DNA of 64,000 nt from Candidatus Poribacteria bacterium (GTDB taxonomy: Bacteria; Poribacteria; WGA-4E; PCPOR2b). The notes under the pieces were generated by a model, which worked only from the letters and a program-made list of their open reading frames with translations, was not told the origin of the DNA and searched no databases. The stretch is from assembly GCA_028819845.1 (NCBI GenBank), contig JAPPKS010000032.1, forward strand, positions 239,503 to 303,502, in the 5' to 3' direction. How positions within the stretch are numbered: position 1 is the first letter of the stretch; each line of letters starts with the position of its first letter. Shown here piece by piece: positions 15,930-24,979 of this stretch. The position numbers were made by a program, and so were the translations under genes.

Positions 15930-16414
15930 AAGACATTCTCCTTATAAAATATGCCGGTCGAGTTTTCGAAATCGACAAGGAAATCGTCGGGTTAGAATCC
16001 CGACCGACAATTTAACGCCACAATATCCTTTCTTCCGGGTTTTTTAATCGAGGAATCCATTTCTCATTAGAATGACGTCACACGACACGCGTAAACATAA
16101 TAAGATTGAACCTACTTCTCACGAATTACTCGTTATGGATTATTCTTTGCTATATTAAGTACTAATCAAGGCTTACCCACTTACAGTTCGCACAAGAGGG
16201 CTTGCAATTCTACATCCGGTTTCAGATTGAACAAGAAAATCAGCTGGCACCCAACGTTTGCGTGCTTAACGTAGAATGAATTTGACGGTTAAACCACTGA
16301 AGGGTTCAAAGCCGTATCGAAGACGGGGACTTGGATTCCTAGCCATCACAATCCACATGATAGCGTAAGCACGGGCACGCGTGCCTCTGCACGAGGACTA
16401 AGACGTATTTCAGA
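15930..16414. other. gene-free spacer between LamG paralogues
   Basis: It holds the leader of the 15099 gene. No convincing gene, RNA or long repeat was seen. Confidence 0.4.
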
Positions 16415-17236
16415 TTAAAATAGTGTTTTTATCCCTCCCCAGACCGCAGAAATTTTCCTTGCCGGGGAAACGGCGATTTCAACACCAAAGCCATCGTCCA
16501 TGACGCTGATAATTTCATCGTAGCTCAGTGCTCTCTCGAAAATAAAGGCGTCGTCAACCGTGCCATTGTACCCCCTGCCCTCAAAGACGCTCCAGTTTCC
16601 GATGCGGAAATTAAGTGTGGCAGGTGCATAGGGTGTATCTCTTTGAGCGCGTCCCTCCGCGGATACCTCGCCGTTCAGGTAATGTGTCAATGTAGCCCCC
16701 TGCCGTACAATGACGAAATGCTGCCAAACACCGGCTGCCAGTTGGGTTTGCGCCGCTTGACCAAGCCAACAACCGTTTTCCCCGCCACCCGCGATAAAGT
16801 AGAACAGATTTGCGGAGTCGCTAACCTGCTCAATGGACATTCCCCGGCAAATTTCCGGCGGTCCTGGATCGCTGCCATGACTGGAGAGGATATTCGCCCA
16901 CTGGGATTGTGTCTCACCCGGATTTAGCCATAAACCCATTGTGAAATCAACTGTTTCGACAACGACTGGGGCATTCGCTTCCACATAATCATCGGCTCCA
17001 TCGAAACTCACACCTGCTCCGAACTTGCCGTCCGTCCATGCCGCACCATTTGCGAGGGTTGCGTGAAAATCATTGCCAGAAATATCGCTAGTTGTATCAC
17101 CTTCCCCTTCGTCAAAGAGCCAAATAGCCCTCGCGCCTGTCATGTCAATTTCGGCATCACTGATACTCGTCAACACCAAACCGGTGAAGACCAAGCCAAC
17201 GCAGAAAAAGGTCAATCGTACAACTGTCTTATTCAT
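16415..17236 (-). CDS. secreted LamG-domain protein, paralogue
   Basis: 273 residues with AAAGGA before the ATG. The signal peptide runs to about residue 28 (LTSISDAE). The LamG fold is seen in AIWLFDEGEGDTTSDISGND, FGAGVSFDGADDYVEANAPV, DFTMGLWLNPGE, GVWQHFVIVRQGATLTHYLN and AFIFERALSYDEI. A tail follows with VSPARKISAVWGGIKTLF. The internal segment CWLGQAAQTQL is identical to the neighbour at 15099. It presumably sits at the cell surface or outside. Both proteins keep the VSP-x2-K-x4-WG-x2-K pattern at the very end, the only conserved part outside the LamG fold. Confidence 0.88.
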   Translation of the reverse strand: MNKTVVRLTFFCVGLVFTGLVLTSISDAEIDMTGARAIWLFDEGEGDTTSDISGNDFHATLANGAAWTDGKFGAGVSFDGADDYVEANAPVVVETVDFTMGLWLNPGETQSQWANILSSHGSDPGPPEICRGMSIEQVSDSANLFYFIAGGGENGCWLGQAAQTQLAAGVWQHFVIVRQGATLTHYLNGEVSAEGRAQRDTPYAPATLNFRIGNWSVFEGRGYNGTVDDAFIFERALSYDEIISVMDDGFGVEIAVSPARKISAVWGGIKTLF

Positions 17237-17663
17237 GAGATATTGTCCTTTCTTGAATGGTTGCCATGTTGGAAAACCTCATCTCTAAAGAATGAAGATA
17301 GAGTCAAAACGAATCTATAAGCTCAATCGCTAGAGTTGGTTTTACTTTTAGCGCATTCCACCCAAAGGGATCCTTCGCGGTTTTCGTTTGAGCGCGGACA
17401 AATGAACCATCCCACGCTAACATGGTTAATTTATGGTACTGGGTACAGCCAATGAGTCACAACAAGACACCGCCGAAGGCGGAATATCCGTCCAGAAACA
17501 GTTTTTTCTTCGGTTCCGCCTGCGGTCACAAATCGCTTCGCCATCGTATTACTATCCAGTTTGTGTCAGCGTTGCCTCAATCCGGTTGGCATATCAATTC
17601 AAGCCCCCGCAAACTGCTATTTTAGCTATTGAATCGGTTAATAGAAATCGTTACGCGCCACAA
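17237..17663. other. gene-free spacer
   Basis: Leader of the LamG gene at 16415. Overlapping plus-strand frames at 17422 and 17433 lack ribosome-binding sites and are not believed. Confidence 0.35.
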
Positions 17664-17714
17664 ACAAAAAAGCGCCTCCAGAGAGGCATACTAACCTGCC
17701 TCTTCAAAGACGCT
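17664..17714 (-). terminator. strong rho-independent terminator (minus strand)
   Basis: Read on the minus strand, AGCGTCTTTGAAGAGGCA pairs with TGCCTCTCTGGAGGCGCT around an 8-base loop, followed by TTTTTT. It ends whatever is transcribed leftwards from 17.7-18 kb, either the proposed ncRNA or a long rarA tail. Confidence 0.75.
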
Positions 17715-17930
17715 TGGCACGAAAAAATAAATGCACATATAGTTTCTCGGTGAAACCGGACCAATGTAAACCCATAATAGTAGGAGTGTTAGTCCTTTCC
17801 CCCGGTGAAATGCGGTTGCGGGACGGGTTCAAGGGGATTTTGATTGTGATAAAGGCAAGCCAATTCATCGCTGTTGTACCCAAGCGTTTAGCCCGCCAAA
17901 GAAATACCTACCTTATGCACGGATTCAATT
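17664..17930 (-). ncRNA. candidate non-coding RNA of about 265 nt
   Basis: On the minus strand a promoter-like pair (TTGACA, 18-base spacer, TAGGAT at 17966-17937) is followed by ~265 bases with no convincing reading frame, ending in a rho-independent terminator. Inside, ATAAGGTAGG near the 5' end can pair with CCTACTATTAT further on. The pairing extends inwards through TATTTCTTT with AAAGGACTA, giving a rod-like stem with an asymmetric internal loop. It does not carry the conserved cores I know for RNase P, tmRNA or SRP RNA. A 6S-like regulator is possible but unproven. Confidence 0.4.
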
Positions 17931-17936
17931 GAATTT

Positions 17937-17966
17937 ATCCTATCAGAGTTTCAGATGCTGTGTCAA
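17937..17966 (-). promoter_or_regulatory. sigma-70-like promoter for the ncRNA candidate
   Basis: TTGACA (minus strand, 17966-17961), 18-base spacer, TAGGAT (17942-17937). The -35 is consensus and the -10 matches four of six bases. Start expected near 17930. Confidence 0.4.
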
Positions 17967-18100
17967 CTAAAATGTAGGTCAAAAACGCGCGGATAAATTC
18001 TCCTGAGAAGATAGGTTTTGGTTGCAACATTGGCACCAAATGAGGCTGCAAACTCGGCCGACCGAACGCACACCGCGCGTAAAGAGATACGAACTTGAAA

Positions 18101-18163
18101 ATTGGGTGCGTTCTTGAGATGCGAAGAGCGGATGGAAAGCGGCGAATTTATCGTATAGCGAGT
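18101..18163 (+). pseudogene. relic of the shared module's C-terminus
   Basis: MRRADGKRRIYRIAS (from 18119) matches the KMRKEDGEWRIYRMES ending of the module proteins at 0.7-9 kb. No start signal or upstream module remains. A little downstream, CAGTTCGCCCTATTTTG resembles the 3' repeat that follows those genes. Confidence 0.35.
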
Positions 18164-18208
18164 ACGCTATTGTGGGATCAAATTTGCCCGCCCTTCGCTC
18201 CGCTAGAC

Positions 18209-19561
18209 TCAATCAGTTCGCCCTATTTTGTTTTTAACTTTTTCCAGATATTCGCGGATGACCGCTTCATATCCGATATCTGTCGGTTTATAGTAGCGTT
18301 GCCCGTGTAAAGCGTCGGGGAGGCATTCCATGTCGGCGATGTGTTCTTCGAAATCGTGAGCGTACTGGTATCCCTTTCCGTACCCAAGTTCTCGCATCAG
18401 TTGCGTGGGTGCGTTTCGCAGGTGGAGCGGTACCGGGTAGGCAGATTTTTGGCGTACATCTTTCTGAGCCGCTAGTAAAGCCAGATATGAGGCATTGCTT
18501 TTCGGTGCGCACGCGAGGTAGGTGGCAGCCTGAGCCAAATTGAGTTGCGCCTCCGGAAGCCCGACAAATTCCACGGCGCGTGCGGCTGCATCTGCAACTA
18601 ACAAGGCTTGTGGGTCGGCGTTTCCGACATCCTCGGACGCCAAGATAACCATTCTCCGTGCAATGAAACGCGCGTCCTCTCCGGCTTCAAGGAGTCTCGC
18701 GAGCCAATAGACGGCAGCGTCTGCATCGGACGCACGCATACTCTTGATAAAGGCCGAAATTAGGTTGTAATGTTCATCGCCAGCTTTATCGTGGCGCAGC
18801 ATCCGTTTCTGTGCGGCGCGGCGGACGATCTCCGCATCCAAGTGACGAATTTGCTGCGAATTGGGCTTGCACGTTTGCACCGCGAGTTCCAACGCATTGA
18901 GTGCTAGCCGCACATCGCCGTCCGCAATCCGAACGAGCGCCTCCATAGCCGTATCCGAAAGTGTGACTCGATACTTGCCGAGTCCCCGTTCAATATCGCA
19001 GATTGCGGTATTCACTAACTGTTGGATGTGGTGTGTATCTAGCGGGTGGAACGGGTAGACCTGCATGCGAGAGAGGAGCGGGGCGTTCACTTCAAAGGAC
19101 GGGTTTTCGGTGGTCGCACCAATCAGCACGATTGTGCCGTTTTCCACGAAGGACAGCAGAAAATCCTGCTGTGCTTTGTTAAAGCGGTGGATTTCGTCCA
19201 AGAACAGGATGGTAGGTTGATTTTGGATTTTTAGGCGTTCTTGAGCAGCAGCGATTCGTTTACGCAATTCCGGAACGCCCGTTGTGCTCGCGTTGATAGG
19301 CTCGAAGTGCGCTTTTGAATACTGGGCGATAATGTGCGCCAGCGTAGTCTTGCCGCACCCCGGCGGACCCCAAAAGATGCAGGACATCAACACGTCGCCT
19401 TCGATTGCAAGACGAAGAGGTTGTCCCTTCTCCAGCAGATGTTCTTGCCCGACGAATCCGTCGAGTGAATTGGGGCGAACCCGGTGCGCCAGAGGTCCCG
19501 CGCTTTTGCCGGACGGCGGATGAGAGTCGAACAGATTGGTGGGGGTTCCTGACTCATTCAC
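18209..19561 (-). CDS. rarA: replication-associated recombination protein A (AAA+ ATPase)
   Basis: 450 residues, the normal length for RarA/MgsA. The Walker A motif GPPGCGKTT lies near residue 66, Walker B as [16 protein letters not shown], and the signature loop as [19 protein letters not shown]. The C-terminal tetramerisation region contains [20 protein letters not shown] and [14 protein letters not shown], both hallmark segments. It is a cytoplasmic ATPase related to clamp loaders that acts at stalled replication forks. It is transcribed alone on the minus strand, divergent from the CHAD operon. The next gene on that strand is ~1 kb away, across the ncRNA region. Confidence 0.95.
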   Translation of the reverse strand: MNESGTPTNLFDSHPPSGKSAGPLAHRVRPNSLDGFVGQEHLLEKGQPLRLAIEGDVLMSCIFWGPPGCGKTTLAHIIAQYSKAHFEPINASTTGVPELRKRIAAAQERLKIQNQPTILFLDEIHRFNKAQQDFLLSFVENGTIVLIGATTENPSFEVNAPLLSRMQVYPFHPLDTHHIQQLVNTAICDIERGLGKYRVTLSDTAMEALVRIADGDVRLALNALELAVQTCKPNSQQIRHLDAEIVRRAAQKRMLRHDKAGDEHYNLISAFIKSMRASDADAAVYWLARLLEAGEDARFIARRMVILASEDVGNADPQALLVADAAARAVEFVGLPEAQLNLAQAATYLACAPKSNASYLALLAAQKDVRQKSAYPVPLHLRNAPTQLMRELGYGKGYQYAHDFEEHIADMECLPDALHGQRYYKPTDIGYEAVIREYLEKVKNKIGRTD

Positions 19562-19767
19562 TGGATGACCTCCGCTAAATTCTGGCGGTTCAGGCTGAGA
19601 TAGACCGCCGGATGAACCAACCTAACGCGGGATGCATTCTACCACCCGACGCAATGCGTGTCAATAATTTTGAACCCGTGACAATACGCATTTGGGGGTT
19701 CTTCACTCCAATGCCTCACGCTGAATGTGGTGCACTCTCTCCTCGCGGATGAAGCAGTTGAATATGA

Positions 19768-19795
19768 TTGACACTGATTCCAATCATGCTATAAT
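19768..19795 (+). promoter_or_regulatory. near-consensus extended -10 promoter of the CHAD-ParA operon
   Basis: TTGACA (19768-19773), 16-base spacer, TATAAT (19790-19795), with TG one base before the -10 (extended -10). This is one of the best promoter matches in the window. Start expected near 19802, about 108 bases before the CHAD start codon. Confidence 0.7.
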
Positions 19796-19799
19796 GAAC

Positions 19800-19819
19800 G
19801 CTGTGTCTGCTGACACAGC
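19800..19819. promoter_or_regulatory. operator-like dyad at the transcription start
   Basis: GCTGTGTC-TGCT-GACACAGC is a perfect 8-base inverted repeat spanning the predicted +1. It could be a repressor site (perhaps ParA autoregulation) or a 5' stem-loop in the mRNA. The position five bases after the -10 favours transcriptional control. Confidence 0.45.
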
Positions 19820-19909
19820 GGCATTCCTATTGATGAAATACAGCGGTTCTGATACAATGAAAATTGTGAAATGCGATGGCGAAATCTATGACGGTGCGAA
19901 GACAACGCC

Positions 19910-21457
19910 GTGGAGGCAGACTTGCATAATTTTCTGAAATTTAAGCTACCTGCCGGGTATAGTCAAGAGCGTTTGATTCGTGAATCGGCTGATGCATCGT
20001 ACTCCACCAAAGAGGAGCAGTCCGCCACAGAGCGTTTTACAATTTACGACACCTTCGACTGGCGTTTATTCAATAATTCACTTGCTTTGTACGGAACAGG
20101 AAGTCACTTTGTACTGCATCACCTTTCTCAAAACACGTTGATTGAACGCGCCCGCATCCGCGCTCAACCCGTCTTCATATGGGAATTTCCTGACAGCCGA
20201 TTGAAAGACCTGCTGTCGCCGATTATAAAGGTACGCGCGCTTTTGAAGCGTGCTGAAATCGTCTCGCATTCAAATTCCTACCGCATTATGAACCCCGACG
20301 AAAAAACAGTGGCGCGCTTCGTTTACGAAGCGTTCAGGCTTAAACCTGACGCGCCCGCGATGTCAACTCATCTGACCTTAGAGCAGGTTCGAGGATATCC
20401 GGGATACTTTCGAACGTTGGCCAACCAATTCCACGATTTGGGATTTCCAACAGTTGGGGAGGAAGATATCTATCGCAACATCTTGGGAGCGGTAAATCAG
20501 AAGCCGGGAGATTATTCTACAAAGTTGAAATTAAAACTCGACCCGGATATGCGTGCTGATGAGGCGACTAAAATTGTGCTGCGGTTTCTACTGAACGTCA
20601 TCAATCGCAATGTGGAGGGCATCAAGGCGGACCTTGACACTGAATTTTTGCACGATTTTCGCGTTGCTATCCGCCGGACGCGTTCCGCTTTAAGCCAGAT
20701 TAAGTATGTGTTCCCGGAGGATGCAATCGACCGGTTTAGGCGGGAGTTCGCCGCATTGGGCAAACTCTCGAATCCGCTGCGGGATTTGGATGTTTATCTC
20801 CTTAACGAAAGAAGCTACAAGGCGATGCTTCCGAATGTATTTCAAGTTGACATTGAGCCGCTGTTTGACCATCTACGTGTGAAACGATCGGCAGCGTTAA
20901 AGGAAGTTGTTGGCAATTTAAACTCCAAACGGCTCTCGCGGATGCTGAAGGATTGGGAAGCCTTTCTTGACGAACCGTCGAATAACACTTCACCGGCACT
21001 TAACGCAGGTGTTCCAATAATTTTTCTTGCGCGGAAACGAATCTACAGGAGGTACCGGAAGGTCGTTAAACTTGGACGCCTTAGCTTTGAGAATACCGGA
21101 GATGAGCTGTTGCATCAACTCAGGATTGAGTGCAAAAAACTGCGGTATTTAATGGAGTTCTTTTCCAGTCTGTTTCCCTATCCAAAAATTAGTATTTTAA
21201 TAAACCAGTTGAAAAATTTGCAAGATTATCTTGGGGATTTTCAGGATGTGTGCATTCAGGACGAATATCTTCAGACGATTACTGGTGAACTGCCTATAGC
21301 GAATACGCAGTCCAAAAGGACAATTCTCGCAATAGGCAGTTTAATCGGGGCGTTGAGTCAAAAAAAACAGACCGTTAAAAACTCATTTTCCAATATTTTC
21401 AACGATTTTGCTTCCGCTTCAAACAGAAGGTTGTTCCGGGAACTTTTCGCTTCGTAA
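19910..21457 (+). CDS. CHAD domain protein
   Basis: 515 residues. GTG 19910 is the only start after an in-frame stop at 19889. About residues 220-500 form a CHAD domain, a helical bundle rich in conserved basic and His residues. It shows two repeats: LHDFRVAIRRTRSALSQIKY and LLHQLRIECKKLRYLMEFFS. CHAD domains bind inorganic polyphosphate. The first ~200 residues look like a divergent CYTH/triphosphate-tunnel-like part, but the ExExK signature is not apparent. The ParA gene begins 17 bases after its stop, so the two share a transcript. Several CHAD proteins sit on polyphosphate granules, which makes the ParA partner notable. Confidence 0.82.
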   Translation: MEADLHNFLKFKLPAGYSQERLIRESADASYSTKEEQSATERFTIYDTFDWRLFNNSLALYGTGSHFVLHHLSQNTLIERARIRAQPVFIWEFPDSRLKDLLSPIIKVRALLKRAEIVSHSNSYRIMNPDEKTVARFVYEAFRLKPDAPAMSTHLTLEQVRGYPGYFRTLANQFHDLGFPTVGEEDIYRNILGAVNQKPGDYSTKLKLKLDPDMRADEATKIVLRFLLNVINRNVEGIKADLDTEFLHDFRVAIRRTRSALSQIKYVFPEDAIDRFRREFAALGKLSNPLRDLDVYLLNERSYKAMLPNVFQVDIEPLFDHLRVKRSAALKEVVGNLNSKRLSRMLKDWEAFLDEPSNNTSPALNAGVPIIFLARKRIYRRYRKVVKLGRLSFENTGDELLHQLRIECKKLRYLMEFFSSLFPYPKISILINQLKNLQDYLGDFQDVCIQDEYLQTITGELPIANTQSKRTILAIGSLIGALSQKKQTVKNSFSNIFNDFASASNRRLFRELFAS

Positions 21458-21474
21458 TTGCGCGAGTTTGTTGA

Positions 21475-22251
21475 ATGAAAACACTGGCAATCTACAGCAA
21501 TAAAGGCGGCGTCGGAAAGACTGCCACAACCGTTAATCTGTCATATTTAGCGGCTCAAGCGGGGCTAAAAACCCTTATCTGCGATCTGGATGCGCAAAGT
21601 TCTGCAACATATTACCTTCGAGTCAAACCCAAACTCAAATCAAGGACAAAAGGGTTTATAAAAGGCGGTAAACGAATCGAAAGAAATATCAAAGGCACGG
21701 ATTTTGACAATTTGGATCTGCTGCCATCGGATTTTACGCATCGAAATTTGGCGGTCACTTTTCATCAATTGAAGCGTTCGAAACGTCGGTTAAAACGTAT
21801 TCTAGAACCGCTTAAGGATGAATACGATTTGATCACTTTGGACTGCCCGTGTACCATTGATCTGCTTGCGGAGAATATTTTCGACGCTGCAGACTCCCTC
21901 CTCGTTCCGCTAATTCCAACCACGCTGTCCGTGCGTACACACAAGCAGTTAATCGATTTCCTTGATAAAAGCGGTTATGATTCGGGCAACCTGTACACCT
22001 TTTTTTCGATGGTTGATAGGCGGAAAAAAATCCACCGTGAACTGATGCAAGAGTCGTTACGCGTTTTCAACGGTGTTCTGCAGACCGCCATTCCTTATCT
22101 GTCCCATGTCGAAAGAATGGGAATCCAACGAGAGCCGGTCTCGGTCTTTGCGCCCAAGTCCCCCGCCGCAAAGTCCTATCAAAATCTATGGGAAGAAATT
22201 GAAGCGCTGGGCGTAAGTCGAAAGAAGGGCGGTAAGAAAAAGAGATCGTAG
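21475..22251 (+). CDS. ParA family ATPase
   Basis: 258 residues. It starts MKTLAIYSNKGGVGKTATTV with the deviant Walker A (KGGVGKT). Walker A' is LICDLDAQSSATYYL and Walker B LITLDCPCTIDLLAEN. No N-terminal helix-turn-helix is present, so it is of the short, Soj/cargo-positioning type. It directly follows the CHAD gene. No parB-like gene or parS site was seen nearby, so chromosome segregation is not the obvious role. Positioning of a cytoplasmic cargo bound by the CHAD protein is a reasonable inference. The C-terminus is basic (RKKGGKKKRS), which could help nucleoid binding. Confidence 0.88.
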   Translation: MKTLAIYSNKGGVGKTATTVNLSYLAAQAGLKTLICDLDAQSSATYYLRVKPKLKSRTKGFIKGGKRIERNIKGTDFDNLDLLPSDFTHRNLAVTFHQLKRSKRRLKRILEPLKDEYDLITLDCPCTIDLLAENIFDAADSLLVPLIPTTLSVRTHKQLIDFLDKSGYDSGNLYTFFSMVDRRKKIHRELMQESLRVFNGVLQTAIPYLSHVERMGIQREPVSVFAPKSPAAKSYQNLWEEIEALGVSRKKGGKKKRS

Positions 22252-22317
22252 GATGTAACTCGCATTTGACAAGGGTTATCGACCCATATTTTCATCTAGA
22301 ACGAGAGCACATCGACA

Positions 22318-23751
22318 ATGATACACATACCGATTCTGCGAGCTGGATGCCCATATCGCAGCCTAAATGTCCACCACGTGCCGCACGTCCAAACGGGCGA
22401 ACCAATCGCTGAGGTGAGTCAGGCGAATCGGGGGTTGATTGCCAAGGACTTAACCACAGCCGCGCATCACAAACGCGCCCTTGAATCGCTTTCCGTATCG
22501 GAACTGGTCGCAATTTGTAAGAAAGCCGCCCATTTTTTTACTGATTCGGTTCTTCCCTTGGGCGCCGAATCGCAATCGCCCGGTGACTACATTCGACAGC
22601 TTTCTGCGACGACGGGCATGCCGGAGAGCCTATGCCGAAACAACATGAACAAAATCCGGACGGTTCTGGAGGAAATGGAAGCAGTTCTGGGAGGGTTGAC
22701 GCGCGGACTGAATCTCTCCGTACTGGACGCCGGATGGGGCGTTCAAGATAAACGCCCCTTGAGCTACGTACGTCAAACGAATGTGTTGGGGGCGGTGCTG
22801 CCCAGTAACTCTCCAGGCGTGCATTCGCTCTGGCTGCCTGCCATTCCGATGAAAACCCCGCTTGTTCTCAAACCGGGAGGCGAAGAGCCTTGGACGCCCT
22901 ACCGCATCGCGCAGGCTTTAATTGCATCGGACTGTCCTCCAGAGTCGTTCGGGTTTTATCCAACGGACTACACGGGCGCCGCTGAAATTTTACTTCGCAG
23001 CGGCCGCTCAATGCTGTTCGGCGGCGAATCAACCGTGGCGCCATGGAAAACGGATCCACGTGTGCAGATTCACGGGCCTGGACGAAGCAAGATTGTCATC
23101 GCGAATGACGAGATTTCAGGTTGGGAAAAATATCTGGATGTCATGGTCGCATCCATCGTCGATAACGGTGGAAGGTCCTGCATTAACGCCTCCGGAATCT
23201 GGGCGCCAGCCCATGGCCGAGAAATCGCAGCGGCTTTAGCGAATCGGTTGGCGCAAATTGACGCGCGGCCGCTGGACGATCCGCAGGCACAAATCGCCGC
23301 ATTTTCGAATCCAAAGATCGCCCATCAGCTTTCAAGTCTCATTGACGATCAACTGAAAACGCCCGGTGCTCGCGATGTGACAGCCGAAGTTCGAGGTGGC
23401 GGAAGGCTAATTAAAAAAGCCGGTTGCACCTATCTTCTCCCGACCGTCATCTGGTGTGAAAGCCCGGAACATCCACTGGTGAACACAGAATACCTGTTTC
23501 CCTTCGTCAGTGTGGTAGAAGTGCCGCAACCAGAGATTTTGGAACGTATCCGCTCAACCTTGGTGGTCAGCGCTTTCACTGAAGACGAAGCGTTTATCAA
23601 TGAGTTGCTTGGCTCCCCAGATGTGGAACGCCTTAATTTAGGTGCGATTAGCACAAATCAAATCGCTTGGGATCAGCCGCACGAAGGAAATCTGTTCGAG
23701 CACCTGTATCGGCAACGGGCATTTCAGATAACCGGTACGCGCCTAAGCTAA
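22318..23751 (+). CDS. aldehyde dehydrogenase family protein
   Basis: 477 residues. The Rossmann part has VLGAVLPSNSPGVHSLWLPA and PLVLKPGGEEPWTP. The nucleophile is the Cys in NGGRSCINASG. The usual ELGGK motif, which holds the general-base Glu of hydrolytic ALDHs, is replaced by HGPGRSK. It may therefore be an acylating or otherwise divergent ALDH-like reductase rather than a classical hydrolytic one. The start ATG follows GAGAG. Its stop overlaps the ATG of the iron alcohol dehydrogenase by one base (TAATG), so the two are translationally coupled and probably handle the same aldehyde. Confidence 0.8.
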   Translation: MIHIPILRAGCPYRSLNVHHVPHVQTGEPIAEVSQANRGLIAKDLTTAAHHKRALESLSVSELVAICKKAAHFFTDSVLPLGAESQSPGDYIRQLSATTGMPESLCRNNMNKIRTVLEEMEAVLGGLTRGLNLSVLDAGWGVQDKRPLSYVRQTNVLGAVLPSNSPGVHSLWLPAIPMKTPLVLKPGGEEPWTPYRIAQALIASDCPPESFGFYPTDYTGAAEILLRSGRSMLFGGESTVAPWKTDPRVQIHGPGRSKIVIANDEISGWEKYLDVMVASIVDNGGRSCINASGIWAPAHGREIAAALANRLAQIDARPLDDPQAQIAAFSNPKIAHQLSSLIDDQLKTPGARDVTAEVRGGGRLIKKAGCTYLLPTVIWCESPEHPLVNTEYLFPFVSVVEVPQPEILERIRSTLVVSAFTEDEAFINELLGSPDVERLNLGAISTNQIAWDQPHEGNLFEHLYRQRAFQITGTRLS

Positions 23752-24869
23752 TGAGGGCAATGCAACCTTTCGATTTTCAACCGAGTACGCGCGTCATATT
23801 CGGCGAGAATACACTCGTTCAGTTGGGGGCTTTGACAAAGGAATTAGGCGGCACGCGCGTTCTGGTTGTGTCCGATTCGGGCGTCGTCAGCGCCGGAATT
23901 GTGGAAAACGCGCTCAAATCCTTGAGGAAGGAATCGTTAGCGGTCTCTGTTTTTGACGGTGTAGAAGAAAATCCGACAACTCGGCACGTTGAATCCGGTG
24001 TTCGGTTTGCGGCAGCACAAGGGAAGATTGACCTGATCGTCGGTCTAGGCGGCGGCAGCGCAATGGACTGCGCTAAAGGAATCAACTTCCTCCTCACGAA
24101 CGGCGGCGCTATGGCGGATTATTGGGGCGAAGGCAAAGCCTCCAAACCGATGCTCCCGTCCATCGGCGTTCCCACCACCGCGGGCACGGGCAGCGAAGCC
24201 CAGTCTTTTGCGTTAATCACCCAAGAGGTTTCCCGCCAAAAGATGGCCTGCGGCGACAAAAAAGCCCGATTCCGAACCGTAATTCTCGATCCGGTGTTGA
24301 CGGCAACCGTTCCGATCCACGTGGCGGCGGCGGCAGGCATTGATGCAATCGCCCACGCTGTGGAAAGTTATGTTTCGACGAAACGGAATCCCATCTCGCA
24401 GGCGTTTGCCAGAGAGGCGTGGCGGCTGCTTGAGGGGAATTTCGAAACTGTTCTGGCCAATCGGGGGAATATTGACGCCCAAGGACAAATGCTGCTGGGG
24501 GCGCATCTCGCGGGTGCTGCGATAGAAAACTCCATGCTCGGCGCAGCGCATGCCTGCGCCAATCCTCTGACAAGTAGATACGGCGTTATTCACGGCGTTG
24601 CCGTCGGATTGATGCTGCCACACGTTGTGAATTTCAACGGACAGGCGGTCGGCGCGCTTTACCGCGAATTGTACCCTTCACCGTTAAATGAACGCATTTT
24701 CGAATTGATTACCGCCGCACGGTTGCCGGTGCGGCTGAGAGATTTCAATATTGACAAAGTGGATTTGCCCAATTTGGCAAAGGAAGCCGCGGCGCAATGG
24801 ACGGGCGGGTTTAATCCACGGCAAGTCGGGGAAGTCGAATTGCTGGAACTGTATGAGGCGGCGTACTGA
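23751..24869 (+). CDS. iron-containing alcohol dehydrogenase
   Basis: 372 residues from the ATG overlapping the ALDH stop. The frame is open 28 codons further upstream, inside the ALDH gene. NAD(P) binding is indicated by GLGGGSAMDCAKG and PTTAGTGSEAQSFA. The metal site is in AAAGIDAIAHAVESYVS and LGAAHACANPLTSRYG, with HGVAVGLMLPHVVNFN supplying the further His. This is a cytoplasmic group III alcohol dehydrogenase that interconverts an alcohol and an aldehyde. Coupling to the ALDH-like gene suggests a two-step alcohol/aldehyde/acid or acyl conversion; the substrate is unknown. Confidence 0.92.
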   Translation: MRAMQPFDFQPSTRVIFGENTLVQLGALTKELGGTRVLVVSDSGVVSAGIVENALKSLRKESLAVSVFDGVEENPTTRHVESGVRFAAAQGKIDLIVGLGGGSAMDCAKGINFLLTNGGAMADYWGEGKASKPMLPSIGVPTTAGTGSEAQSFALITQEVSRQKMACGDKKARFRTVILDPVLTATVPIHVAAAAGIDAIAHAVESYVSTKRNPISQAFAREAWRLLEGNFETVLANRGNIDAQGQMLLGAHLAGAAIENSMLGAAHACANPLTSRYGVIHGVAVGLMLPHVVNFNGQAVGALYRELYPSPLNERIFELITAARLPVRLRDFNIDKVDLPNLAKEAAAQWTGGFNPRQVGEVELLELYEAAY

Positions 24870-24979
24870 TTCAGAGCACTATGAGATTTGAAACGGCGTC
24901 TGTTCTTCTACACTCGCTTTCTGTAACCGGCCGGCATGGAGTGAAACCCCAAATATTCGTGCCTTGAATCCGCAAATTG

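Noticed and set aside
17664..17930. RNase P, tmRNA or SRP RNA
   Set aside because: The conserved cores (such as the GAGGAAAGTCC start of RNase P, or a CCA-type acceptor end) are missing or misplaced.
17714..17932. 72-codon plus-strand frame over the ncRNA candidate
   Set aside because: TTG start without a ribosome-binding site; the minus-strand promoter, stem and terminator explain the region better.
21475..22251. Chromosome or plasmid partition locus and origin
   Set aside because: No parB, parS, dnaA boxes or AT-rich repeats are near; the partner gene is CHAD.
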